5,809 nt of DNA from an uncultured Pseudomonadota bacterium (GCA_903953455.1 CAJBJW010000057.1:1-5809), one strand, 5' to 3'. Shown: positions 1 to 5,376, numbered from the stretch's first letter. A program made the numbers and translations. The notes: a model not told the origin generated them from the letters alone.

Positions 1-317
1 CCCGTACTTGGAACTTCTGATTGTTTATAGGTAATACCCTTAGTGATTAAGCGCGATTCGATGGTTTTAAAATCATCACACGAAAAAGCAATGTGATCAA
101 AAGTGGTTAATACATGGCTTTCACGAATTTCATCTGGTGCTGTTTGTGAGAGGTGAAGCACATCTTTTTCTCCTGCGTATAGCCAATATCCAATACTTTT
201 TAGGGGAGGGCGTACTCCCATTTCAAGGCCAACTATATCGCAATAAAAATGGCGAAGTATTTCAAGTAATTCGCTATTTGCGCGTAGGTTATAATGATCA
301 ATTCGCAGCACGGGCAT
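1..317 (-). CDS. VOC family (glyoxalase/bleomycin-resistance fold) protein, C-terminus cut by window edge
   Basis: I translated this frame directly from the minus strand. It is open from an ATG at 315-317 to the left edge, giving 105 complete codons. The protein starts MPVLRIDHYNLRAN and continues with FYCDIVGLEMG, GYWLYAGEKDVLHLS and TFDHIAFSCDDF. This is the beta-alpha-beta-beta-beta order of a VOC domain, with likely metal-ligand histidines at residue 8, in VLHLS and in DHIAF. The expected closing strand with its DPxGN-type turn and glutamate ligand would lie beyond position 1. Family members include glyoxalase I, dioxygenases and thiol transferases; the substrate cannot be read from this fragment. 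No good Shine-Dalgarno precedes the ATG, and a TATAAA (minus strand, 326-331) sits only 8 nt upstream. The start is nevertheless favoured because the first VOC strand begins immediately after it. The family call is firm; specific function is unknown. Confidence 0.85.
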   Translation of the reverse strand, partial: MPVLRIDHYNLRANSELLEILRHFYCDIVGLEMGVRPPLKSIGYWLYAGEKDVLHLSQTAPDEIRESHVLTTFDHIAFSCDDFKTIESRLITKGITYKQSEVPST

Positions 318-339
318 AAGTGTACTTTATAATTTGAAT

Positions 340-362
340 GCGCCTAGCTATTTACTAGGCGC
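340..362. terminator. Perfect 8-bp inverted repeat, possible weak terminator
   Basis: GCGCCTAG (340-347) and CTAGGCGC (355-362) are perfect complements around a 7-nt loop. The hairpin lies 15 nt past the stop of the minus-strand gene at 378-872 and before the VOC gene start at 317. No proper T-run follows it on either strand: the minus-strand tail is ATTCAAATTATAAAG and the plus-strand tail is AAAAATG. It may separate the two minus-strand genes as a weak or Rho-assisted terminator or an mRNA-stabilising hairpin. The structure is certain; its role is inferred. Confidence 0.45.
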
Positions 363-377
363 AAAAATGAAAAGAAT

Positions 378-872
378 TTATTGGAATTGTAAGCGAACTT
401 TGCGTCCTTCTTTTATGACGACCATTAAATCAGCTTTAACTTTTGTTAAATAGGCATTGACTTCTTCTTCGCTTTCTAGGAAGTTTTTACCCCTAGGTTT
501 GATATTAACAGTTCGAATTAATTTAGGCGGTGGCGCATTTTCTTGGTTTTGGTAGCCAATAGGTGTGGTATCGATAATTTCTTTTTTGGTTCCAAACAGT
601 CCGCGTTTGTATTTCTTTTCTTCTGTATTTGATTTAGTTTCCCCAGCTTTGCTTTTGGAGGAAGAACTCGATTCTGCGCCCATTAAACATTCTGTTGGAA
701 TGGTGACGTTAGATTCGCATGTGCCATTATTCATAGAGGAACGAACACAGTCCCAATAACGTTGCCTGATTGCACCACAGGTATCTGCGTTTGAGATAGT
801 GGGTAAGCTCACTAAAAATAAAATGCCTAAAAGTAGCAAGGCTTTTAAATTTGATCGATCTTTATTATTCAT
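378..872 (-). CDS. Small exported protein with four cysteines in exact CX9C spacing, function unknown
   Basis: 164 residues when started at the ATG at 870-872, which has a strong AAGGAG 6 nt upstream. An in-frame GTG at 888-890 would add six residues but would place that ribosome site inside the gene, so I reject it. Residues 1-29 form a Sec signal peptide: charged start, ALLLLGILFL core, and probable cleavage after ISNA, giving a mature DTCGAI start. Cysteines at 32, 42, 52 and 62 are each separated by exactly nine residues (C-x9-C three times in a row), followed by a serine/lysine-rich, low-complexity linker (about 66-95). A proline patch (APPP, 113-116) precedes a predicted helical C-terminus (about 131-160: FLESEEEVNAYL, then KADLMVVIKEGRKVRLQ). 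It is probably periplasmic with disulfides, or envelope-associated. I do not recognise the family. It appears to have its own promoter rather than relying on the upstream gene. Confidence 0.8.
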   Translation of the reverse strand: MNNKDRSNLKALLLLGILFLVSLPTISNADTCGAIRQRYWDCVRSSMNNGTCESNVTIPTECLMGAESSSSSKSKAGETKSNTEEKKYKRGLFGTKKEIIDTTPIGYQNQENAPPPKLIRTVNIKPRGKNFLESEEEVNAYLTKVKADLMVVIKEGRKVRLQFQ

Positions 873-878
873 TTGGCT

Positions 879-884
879 CTCCTT
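879..884 (-). promoter_or_regulatory. Ribosome binding site that fixes the start of the 164-residue exported protein
   Basis: On the minus strand AAGGAG lies 6 nt before the ATG at 872. It is among the strongest Shine-Dalgarno matches in the window and rules in favour of the ATG over the upstream in-frame GTG at 890. Confidence 0.8.
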
Positions 885-949
885 TTGCACGGAAAAATAA
901 CAATAACTTAAATGTTGTATTCTAATAAAAAAATAAAGCTATCGTCAAA

Positions 950-958
950 ATTATAACA
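950..958 (-). promoter_or_regulatory. Extended -10 promoter for the 164-residue exported protein
   Basis: The minus strand reads TGTTATAAT here: a perfect TATAAT with the TGn extension. No recognisable -35 hexamer sits 16-18 nt upstream, which is typical of extended -10 or activator-dependent promoters. Transcription would start near 943, leaving a leader of about 70 nt before the ATG at 872. Confidence 0.55.
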
Positions 959-964
959 GTTTCA

Positions 965-997
965 ATTCATTTGATTTACACAATTGTGCAAATGAAT
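965..997. promoter_or_regulatory. Nested palindrome, candidate operator or activator site
   Basis: ATTCATTTG (965-973) and CAAATGAAT (989-997) are perfect inverted arms of 9 bp. Inside them lies a perfect 10-bp palindrome, CACAATTGTG (979-988), which extends to a 20-bp palindrome with one mismatched pair at 974-993. The centre (983/984) is about 40-41 bp upstream of the predicted start site of the minus-strand promoter at 950-958, the position where class II activators such as CRP/FNR-family proteins bind. The sequence is not a clean CRP or FNR consensus. It could also act as a hairpin behind the upstream gene, which stops at 1017, but it is AT-rich and lacks a T-run. Confidence 0.45.
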
Positions 998-1016
998 CCG
1001 TGAGAGCGGTTGATGA

Positions 1017-1370
1017 TTAATGCTTAATACATGCAAATTTGATGTAGTTGATTTTGAGTTCGTCGTAGCTACCATCCTCCTTTTTCCCTAAAAAAACGGG
1101 GTGGTCTGCATGAGGGCGAAAAATACATTCATTTTGAGGGGTAAGTTGAATTTCTGAGTTTTGATAAACGCGTCTAATTTTGTTAAATATTTTGCCATCT
1201 TCATGCTTTAGAGCAAACACCTTATGGGCAACTAGTTTTCCAAATCGAGGCGCTATATTGCCTAACATATCGTAGGCATAACCATAAATGTCGCCGTGTG
1301 CGAAGTATTCGGCATTAGCTGGTTTTGTATAGAAAAAGATTAATAAGCAAAGCATCGTAATACGTTTCAT
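1017..1370 (-). CDS. Small exported protein of 117 residues, function unknown
   Basis: The ATG at 1368-1370 opens a frame with a clear Sec signal peptide: MKR start, ITMLCLLIFFY core, and an ANA/E cleavage site after residue 20. The mature part is about 97 residues, rich in aromatic and charged residues (EYFAHGDIYGYAYDMLGNIAP near its start), with no further membrane segment. Two cysteines remain after cleavage (82 and 114) and could form one disulfide. C8 lies inside the hydrophobic core without a lipobox, so a lipoprotein is unlikely. The ribosome site is weak (a GAGAA stretch before the ATG). It reads in the same direction as the 164-residue exported protein, 144 nt upstream of it, so the two could be partly co-transcribed. 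I do not recognise the family. The signal peptide makes it convincing as a real gene. Confidence 0.7.
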   Translation of the reverse strand: MKRITMLCLLIFFYTKPANAEYFAHGDIYGYAYDMLGNIAPRFGKLVAHKVFALKHEDGKIFNKIRRVYQNSEIQLTPQNECIFRPHADHPVFLGKKEDGSYDELKINYIKFACIKH

Positions 1371-1903
1371 TGTCTATTCTCGCTAACATGATTGAGCAGT
1401 TTTTCAACCTTAACCTTAAAGTACATTTAGCACTCTAGTGATTGAAAATAGTTACGTCATCACTCATTTGAGGGATAAGCTTTTATAGCTAATCAATAAA
1501 AAATGTTGGTATCCGTTTATGGGGTTGCTTTTTGTCATCATTTTTATAGAGAAAATAGGTGACATCAATTTATTTAAAAACGCGTCTTTCATCCTTGTGC
1601 TGCCTTTGAATGGCCATGAATATAAAAAAACCAGCTTTTTAATCGGTGGAAAATTTCGTCATTTTGATATTGCTATCGGTAAAGGTAATGTTAAAAATGA
1701 CGGCATAATAAATGGGTAAATGGAAAATTATTGCAAAAAAAGTTCTGAATCGTGAATTATGGGTCAAAGACTGCCGGTATTTTTTAGATTGTATGCGTAT
1801 ACAAAATGCTTTGTATCAATATTGTGAAATATTGTATTGCGGTATGCGCTTAAAAATAGCTGTTAGAAGCCCATGTTTAAGTCATTGTGTTTAGATTTGA
1901 AAA

Positions 1904-1934
1904 TATCACCTAGTATCTTCCTTAGGTGGTGATA
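1904..1934 (-). terminator. Imperfect hairpin, possible weak terminator behind cysS
   Basis: TATCACC (1904-1910) pairs with GGTGATA (1928-1934), and an alternative inner pairing CACCTA (1907-1912) with TAGGTG (1923-1928) exists. On the minus strand the structure is followed by TTTTC, a short T-run, which suits a terminator for cysS transcripts 110 nt beyond the stop codon. On the plus strand the tail is ATTGTGG, which does not suit termination. Confidence 0.35.
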
Positions 1935-1973
1935 ATTGTGGTAATAAAAATAATGAATATAGCAGGAGTTATA

Positions 1974-2035
1974 ACCTACGCCTTTTAACGTTCTTTCAAT
2001 CTGAATTTGTTGATGAATACTTAACAGGCGTAGGT
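1974..2035. repeat. 15-bp inverted repeat (one mismatch) with a 32-nt loop, directly behind cysS
   Basis: ACCTACGCCTTTTAA (1974-1988) is complementary to TTAACAGGCGTAGGT (2021-2035) except at one pair (1984/2025). The loop spans 1989-2020. On the minus strand it begins 8 nt after the cysS stop codon. No T-run follows either arm, so it is not a classic intrinsic terminator, though it could protect the cysS mRNA 3' end. The outer 9 bp (ACCTACGCC) are GC-richer than the surroundings. It could also be a dispersed repetitive element; one window cannot tell. Confidence 0.6.
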
Positions 2036-2043
2036 ATGAGTTG

Positions 2044-3399
2044 TTATTCTCTACGCCAGCGTGTAGTGCCGTCAGGCGAATCTTCTAAAATGATATTTTG
2101 AGCTTTGAGTTCATCTCGAATTTGATCTGCTAATGCCCAGTTTTTAGCTAATTTAGCATCAATTCGTGCTTGGATTTGCGTTTCAATTGCGGCATTATCG
2201 TCTGTTTCACCTTGCAGAAAATTATCGGCATTTTCTTGCAGCAAACCCAGAAAACTGGCTAGATATTTTAATGTCGTGGCTAATGCGGGTGATTTCGTTT
2301 TATTGAGTTCACGCGCGAGGTCAAATAAAACAGATAAGGCAACGGGCGTATTGAAATCGTCATTCATTGCCTGCTCAAAGCGTTGTTTGTATTCAACTTC
2401 GATATCTGATTGGATGATTTCTACATCGCGTAGCGCGGTATAAAGACGCGTTAAACCTGATACCGCATCTTTTAATGATTCGTCAGAATAATTGAGCGGA
2501 CTGCGATAATGGCTCGATAGAATAAAGTATCGAATCACTTCAGGGCGATATTCTTTTAACACTTCACGTACGGTGAAAAAATTCCCAAGGGATTTAGACA
2601 TTTTTTCTTCATTAATGCGCACAAAACCATTGTGCATCCAAAGATTGACGAATTTTTCTCCCGTTGCGCCTTCTGATTGCGCAATTTCATTTTCATGATG
2701 GGGAAATTGCAAATCCATGCCGCCACCGTGAATATCAAAATGATTACCTAAGCAGCACGTTGCCATTGCAGAGCATTCGATATGCCAACCTGGGCGACCA
2801 TTTCCCCAAGTCGATTGCCATGATGGCTCATAGGCTTTTGCCATTTTCCATAACACAAAATCCATTGGGTTACGCTTGGCCAAATCAATGTCGACGCGCT
2901 CACCCGCCTGCAAATCATCGAGGTTTTTGCCGGATAATTTGCCGTAATCTTTGAATTTTTCGACTGCATAGAATACATCACCATTTTTGCCGATATAGGC
3001 AAAACCGCGCTCAATGAGTTTTTCAATCATGGCAATGATTTCCGCAATGGATGACGTTGCACGAGGTTCATGGTCAGGAGGGAGTACAAATAACGCATGT
3101 TCATCTTCGTGCATGGCATCAATAAAACGCTCTGTGAGAGCGTAAAAATCTTCCCCATTTTCATTGGCGCGATGAATGATTTTATCGTCAATATCGGTAA
3201 TATTGCGCACATAGGTCACCTCATAATCTAAATAACGCAAATAGCGCGTGACCGTATCAAAAACCACCATCACACGTGCGTGACCGACATGACAATAATC
3301 GTAAACGGTCATGCCGCACACATACAAACCTACTTTACCGGCGACGCGTGGCGTAAATGTTTCTTTAGAGCGTGTGAGTGTGTTATATATTTTCAGCAT
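2044..3399 (-). CDS. cysS: Cysteinyl-tRNA synthetase
   Basis: Class I aminoacyl-tRNA synthetase that activates cysteine with ATP and loads it onto tRNA-Cys in the cytoplasm. The 451 residues compare well with about 461 in E. coli. The catalytic zinc ligands are all present at the family positions: C28 (YVCGMTVYD), C209 (WHIECSAM), H234 and E238 (FPHHENEIAQSE). The HIGH signature appears as HVGH (37-40), and KMSKS is at 266-270. The C-terminal anticodon-binding part ends with the usual ALADQIRDEL segment and a DGTTRW tail, so the gene is complete. The ATG at 3397-3399 has almost no Shine-Dalgarno, but the protein begins as expected (MLKIYNTLTRSKE). It is divergent from the cyclophilin gene, as in E. 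coli. The valine in HVGH is a conservative change. Confidence 0.97.
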   Translation of the reverse strand: MLKIYNTLTRSKETFTPRVAGKVGLYVCGMTVYDYCHVGHARVMVVFDTVTRYLRYLDYEVTYVRNITDIDDKIIHRANENGEDFYALTERFIDAMHEDEHALFVLPPDHEPRATSSIAEIIAMIEKLIERGFAYIGKNGDVFYAVEKFKDYGKLSGKNLDDLQAGERVDIDLAKRNPMDFVLWKMAKAYEPSWQSTWGNGRPGWHIECSAMATCCLGNHFDIHGGGMDLQFPHHENEIAQSEGATGEKFVNLWMHNGFVRINEEKMSKSLGNFFTVREVLKEYRPEVIRYFILSSHYRSPLNYSDESLKDAVSGLTRLYTALRDVEIIQSDIEVEYKQRFEQAMNDDFNTPVALSVLFDLARELNKTKSPALATTLKYLASFLGLLQENADNFLQGETDDNAAIETQIQARIDAKLAKNWALADQIRDELKAQNIILEDSPDGTTRWRRE

Positions 3400-3440
3400 G
3401 TGTATTTGGTATTTAAGGCATTAAATGTAAAAGATAATGC

Positions 3441-3469
3441 AATTTAACAAGCGCGGACTTCTATTTCAA
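3441..3469 (-). promoter_or_regulatory. Likely sigma-70 promoter for cysS
   Basis: The minus strand shows TTGAAA (3464-3469; 5 of 6 consensus) and TAAATT (3441-3446; 4 of 6) separated by exactly 17 bp. Transcription would start near 3434, giving a leader of about 35 nt. It sits in the 120-bp divergent region shared with the cyclophilin gene. For the plus-strand gene only a TAAAAT at 3482-3487, without a clear -35 box, is visible. Confidence 0.45.
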
Positions 3470-3519
3470 GTTAAAACCGCCTAAAATTCATTTCTTCAAA
3501 AACAATTATAAGGAAACAA

Positions 3520-4101
3520 ATGCGTAAAATTTTACTTTCACTGTTGTTTCTTTTTACAGCAACAACTTCTTTTGCAACGGAAAATAAAATGTCAAACGAG
3601 CACCCAAAAGTTAAATTAACGACATCACTTGGCGACATCGTCATTCAACTTAATCATGAAAAAGCCCCTATCAGTAGCGAAAACTTTTTAACGTATGTGA
3701 ACGAAGGGTTCTACAATGGCACTGTTTTTCATCGTGTGATTAAAGATTTTATGGCACAAGGGGGCGGTTTTGATACCAGTTTTAAACAAAAAGTGACCCA
3801 CGCAGAAATTCAAAATGAAGCAGATAATGGCTTAAAAAACACACGTGGCTCGATTGCAATGGCAAGAACCAATATGCCACACTCTGCATCAGCCCAATTC
3901 TTCATTAACTACAAAGACAATAGCTTTTTAGATCATTCAGGTAAAAATGCAAGCGGTTGGGGCTATGCTGTATTTGCTGAAGTGATTGAGGGGATGGAAA
4001 TTGTGGATAAAATGGCAACGCAACCCACTGGTTCACGTAATGGCTATCAAGATGTTCCCAAAACCGATATCGTGATTGAAAAAGCAGAATTGATTAAGTA
4101 A
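3520..4101 (+). CDS. Exported cyclophilin-type peptidyl-prolyl cis-trans isomerase
   Basis: Catalyses cis-trans isomerisation of X-Pro bonds during protein folding. The 193 residues start with a signal peptide (MRKILLSLLFLFTATTSFA, cleavage near residue 19), which places the enzyme in the periplasm. The cyclophilin domain (about 30-193) is closest by eye to E. coli PpiB: FYNGTVFHRVI, FMAQGGGF, NGLKNTRGSIAMART, HSASAQFFIN and GWGYAVFAEV. Catalytic R72, Q80 and the FF at 127-128 are present. Where human cyclophilin A has a tryptophan, this has phenylalanine (SFLDHSG), as in PpiB. The start has AAGGA (3510-3514) 5 nt upstream. It shares the genomic place of ppiB (divergent from cysS, upstream of lpxH), but E. 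coli PpiB is cytoplasmic, so a ppiA or ppiB symbol would be ambiguous. The FKBP gene follows 21 nt downstream and is probably co-transcribed. Confidence 0.95.
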   Translation: MRKILLSLLFLFTATTSFATENKMSNEHPKVKLTTSLGDIVIQLNHEKAPISSENFLTYVNEGFYNGTVFHRVIKDFMAQGGGFDTSFKQKVTHAEIQNEADNGLKNTRGSIAMARTNMPHSASAQFFINYKDNSFLDHSGKNASGWGYAVFAEVIEGMEIVDKMATQPTGSRNGYQDVPKTDIVIEKAELIK

Positions 4102-4122
4102 TTAAGAATTAAGGATTTAACC

Positions 4123-4602
4123 ATGAAATTAACACACAAATTCGCTTCATTTTTCAAAATAGTATTTTTAGGGCTTGTCATGACCTCATCTGCACATTCT
4201 GCAACAGCGGAAGAAAATAAAACGGCTGGAATTGCTTTTCTAGCTGAAAACGCGAAAAAACCCAATATGGTCACCACGCCAAGTGGCTTGCAATATGAAG
4301 TGTTAACCAAAGGCAAAGGCTCAAAAAATCCAATCGCAACAGATATGGTTGAAGTGCATTACGCTGGCAAAACCTTAGATGGTCATGAATTTGATAGCTC
4401 ATACAAACGTGGGACAAGCGCTTCATTTCCATTAAATCGCGTCATTAAAGGTTGGACAGAAGGCGTGCAATTAATGACGGAAGGTGCAAAATACCGTTTT
4501 TATATTCCGTCTGAACTCGCTTATGGCTCAACAGGTGCAGGTCGTGATATTGGCCCTAATGCAGCGTTAATTTTTGACGTTGAACTTATTAAAATAAACT
4601 AA
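4123..4602 (+). CDS. Exported FKBP-type peptidyl-prolyl cis-trans isomerase (Mip/FkpA/FklB-like, short N-terminus)
   Basis: A second prolyl isomerase, of the FK506-binding fold. The 159 residues comprise a signal peptide (about 1-27, ending SSAHSA), a short segment resembling the end of the Mip/FkpA dimerisation region (AGIAFLAENAKKPNMVTTPSGLQYEVL, split here as AGIAFLAENAKK at 35-46 then TPSGLQYEVL), and a full FKBP domain (about 55-158). The ligand-pocket residues are there: Y80 (VHYAG), F90-D91 (HEFDSS), V107-I108 and W111 (NRVIKGW), I128 and Y134 (YIPSELAYG), and F151. The long N-terminal helices that dimerise Mip and FkpA are absent, so it is probably a monomer. AAGGA (4111-4115) lies 7 nt before the ATG. 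It is 21 nt behind the cyclophilin gene and is followed by a strong terminator, so these two genes look like one transcription unit. The exact subfamily symbol is left open. Confidence 0.93.
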   Translation: MKLTHKFASFFKIVFLGLVMTSSAHSATAEENKTAGIAFLAENAKKPNMVTTPSGLQYEVLTKGKGSKNPIATDMVEVHYAGKTLDGHEFDSSYKRGTSASFPLNRVIKGWTEGVQLMTEGAKYRFYIPSELAYGSTGAGRDIGPNAALIFDVELIKIN

Positions 4603-4618
4603 ACAGACTCAAAATTAT

Positions 4619-4661
4619 CGGTGAAAAGTGATCGTTATTTGACTTTTCACCGTGATTTTTT
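4619..4661 (+). terminator. Strong Rho-independent terminator behind the FKBP gene
   Basis: CGGTGAAAAGT (4619-4629) and ACTTTTCACCG (4642-4652) form a perfect 11-bp stem around a 12-nt loop. A T-rich tail with six consecutive T (4656-4661) follows. It begins 16 nt after the FKBP stop codon and ends 13 nt before the lpxH ATG. On the minus strand the tail ATAATTTTG is weaker. Confidence 0.85.
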
Positions 4662-4674
4662 GATCTGCTCGCCT

Positions 4675-5376
4675 ATGATTCTATTCATTTCAGATTTACA
4701 TTTGTCTTTTGACAAGCCACAAATTACGCGTCATTTCATTCATTTTCTGCAAACAAAAGCCCGTCAAGCCAGTTCCGTTTATATTTTAGGCGATTTATTT
4801 GATGTGTGGGTGGGGGATGACGATTTCACGGCGACAAGCGCGAAAGTTCGCCGCGAATTAAAACAATTAACCGATACCGGTGTGAATGTGTATTTGCAGC
4901 GTGGTAATCGTGATTTTCTTATCAGTGAACGCTTTGCGCGTGGCACGGGCGTCGTGTTACTTGATGATTACACCGTGATTGAGTTGGAAGGTCAGCGCAC
5001 ATTGCTCACGCACGGCGATTTACTTTGCAGTGATGACTTAGCGTATCAAGCTTTTCGCGTAAAATCTCGCACGCAAGCGTGGCAACAGAATGTGCTATCT
5101 AAACCGTTGTGGCTGCGATTACTTGCGGCTAGGTGGTATCGATTGCGCAGTTTTTGGTATAAATTAAAAAAGTCGAGTGACATTATGGATGTCAACCAAA
5201 TTACTGTTAAACACATAATGGCACAACATGACTGCTCGCAACTCATACATGGGCACACACATCGCGCTGGAAAGCATGAATTTATGCTTAATGGGGTAAA
5301 GGCAACGCGAATTGTTTTAGCGGAATGGAGTCATCATGGTGGTAGTGTGCTGAGTTTTGGAGAAACGAGTGAGTAA
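4675..5376 (+). CDS. lpxH: UDP-2,3-diacylglucosamine hydrolase (lipid A synthesis)
   Basis: Cleaves UDP-2,3-diacylglucosamine to lipid X and UMP, an early step of lipid A synthesis, acting peripherally at the inner membrane. The 233 residues (E. coli 240) show the calcineurin-like metallophosphoesterase ligands, each one number below E. coli: D7 and H9 (ISDLHL), D40 (LGDLFD), N78 and R79 (GNRD), H113 (THGD), H192 and H194 (IHGHTH). The MDVNQ segment typical of LpxH is at 171-175. I chose the ATG at 4675 because homologues begin with this first beta strand. A longer frame from a GTG at 4621 would start inside the terminator stem and add 18 unconserved residues. The Shine-Dalgarno is poor, and no convincing promoter lies between the terminator and the start. 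truB overlaps its end by 8 nt. Confidence 0.95.
   Translation: MILFISDLHLSFDKPQITRHFIHFLQTKARQASSVYILGDLFDVWVGDDDFTATSAKVRRELKQLTDTGVNVYLQRGNRDFLISERFARGTGVVLLDDYTVIELEGQRTLLTHGDLLCSDDLAYQAFRVKSRTQAWQQNVLSKPLWLRLLAARWYRLRSFWYKLKKSSDIMDVNQITVKHIMAQHDCSQLIHGHTHRAGKHEFMLNGVKATRIVLAEWSHHGGSVLSFGETSE
5359..5362 (+). promoter_or_regulatory. Ribosome binding site that fixes the GTG start of truB
   Basis: GGAG inside the last codons of lpxH lies 6 nt before the GTG at 5369-5371. This supports an 8-nt overlap and translational coupling rather than a later start. Confidence 0.7.

Larger units (their letters stand above)
1371..2043. other. 673-nt stretch without a supportable gene
   Basis: The left part (1371-1500) should contain the promoter of the minus-strand 117-residue gene; I see a tandem AAGGTT repeat on the minus strand (within 1405-1420) but no convincing -35/-10 pair. 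Two plus-strand frames overlap by 8 nt: 1519-1719 (66 codons) and 1712-1894 (60 codons). Neither has a Shine-Dalgarno, a recognisable domain or a signal peptide. Their codons are not obviously random, and reading from the first into the second by a frameshift near 1712-1719 would give one frame of about 125 codons, so a decayed gene is possible. The right part holds two inverted repeats listed separately. I found no tRNA, insertion sequence ends or CRISPR repeats. Confidence 0.5.

Noticed and set aside
137..319. Plus-strand 60-codon frame
   Set aside because: It is antisense to the VOC gene, whose minus-strand translation shows clear domain motifs.
565..759. Plus-strand 64-codon frame
   Set aside because: Antisense to the 164-residue exported protein, with no ribosome site or recognisable motif.
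873..890. GTG start six codons upstream of the exported protein's ATG
   Set aside because: The AAGGAG ribosome site would lie within the coding region, and the ATG at 872 is ideally spaced from it.
1017..1370. 117-residue protein as a lipoprotein (Cys8)
   Set aside because: No lipobox precedes the cysteine, the n-region plus core would be too short, and an ANA signal peptidase I site follows at residue 20.
1974..2035. Integron attC site
   Set aside because: The 62-nt hairpin size is suggestive, but the ends do not show the paired RYYYAAC and GTTRRRY core sites in the required positions, and no cassette array or integrase is nearby.
2556..3212. Several 60-96 codon frames on both strands inside cysS
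   Set aside because: They are alternate-frame shadows of an intact, fully motif-bearing cysteinyl-tRNA synthetase.
4047..4316. Minus-strand 89-codon frame
   Set aside because: Antisense to the cyclophilin end and the FKBP start, both well supported.
4621..4674. GTG start of lpxH giving 251 residues
   Set aside because: The extra 18 codons lie in the terminator stem, loop and T-run, and LpxH homologues begin at the first beta strand encoded from 4675.
5046..5258. Minus-strand 70-codon frame with many cysteines
   Set aside because: Antisense to the conserved lpxH core; the cysteines arise from reading the opposite strand of the histidine/threonine-rich LpxH segment.
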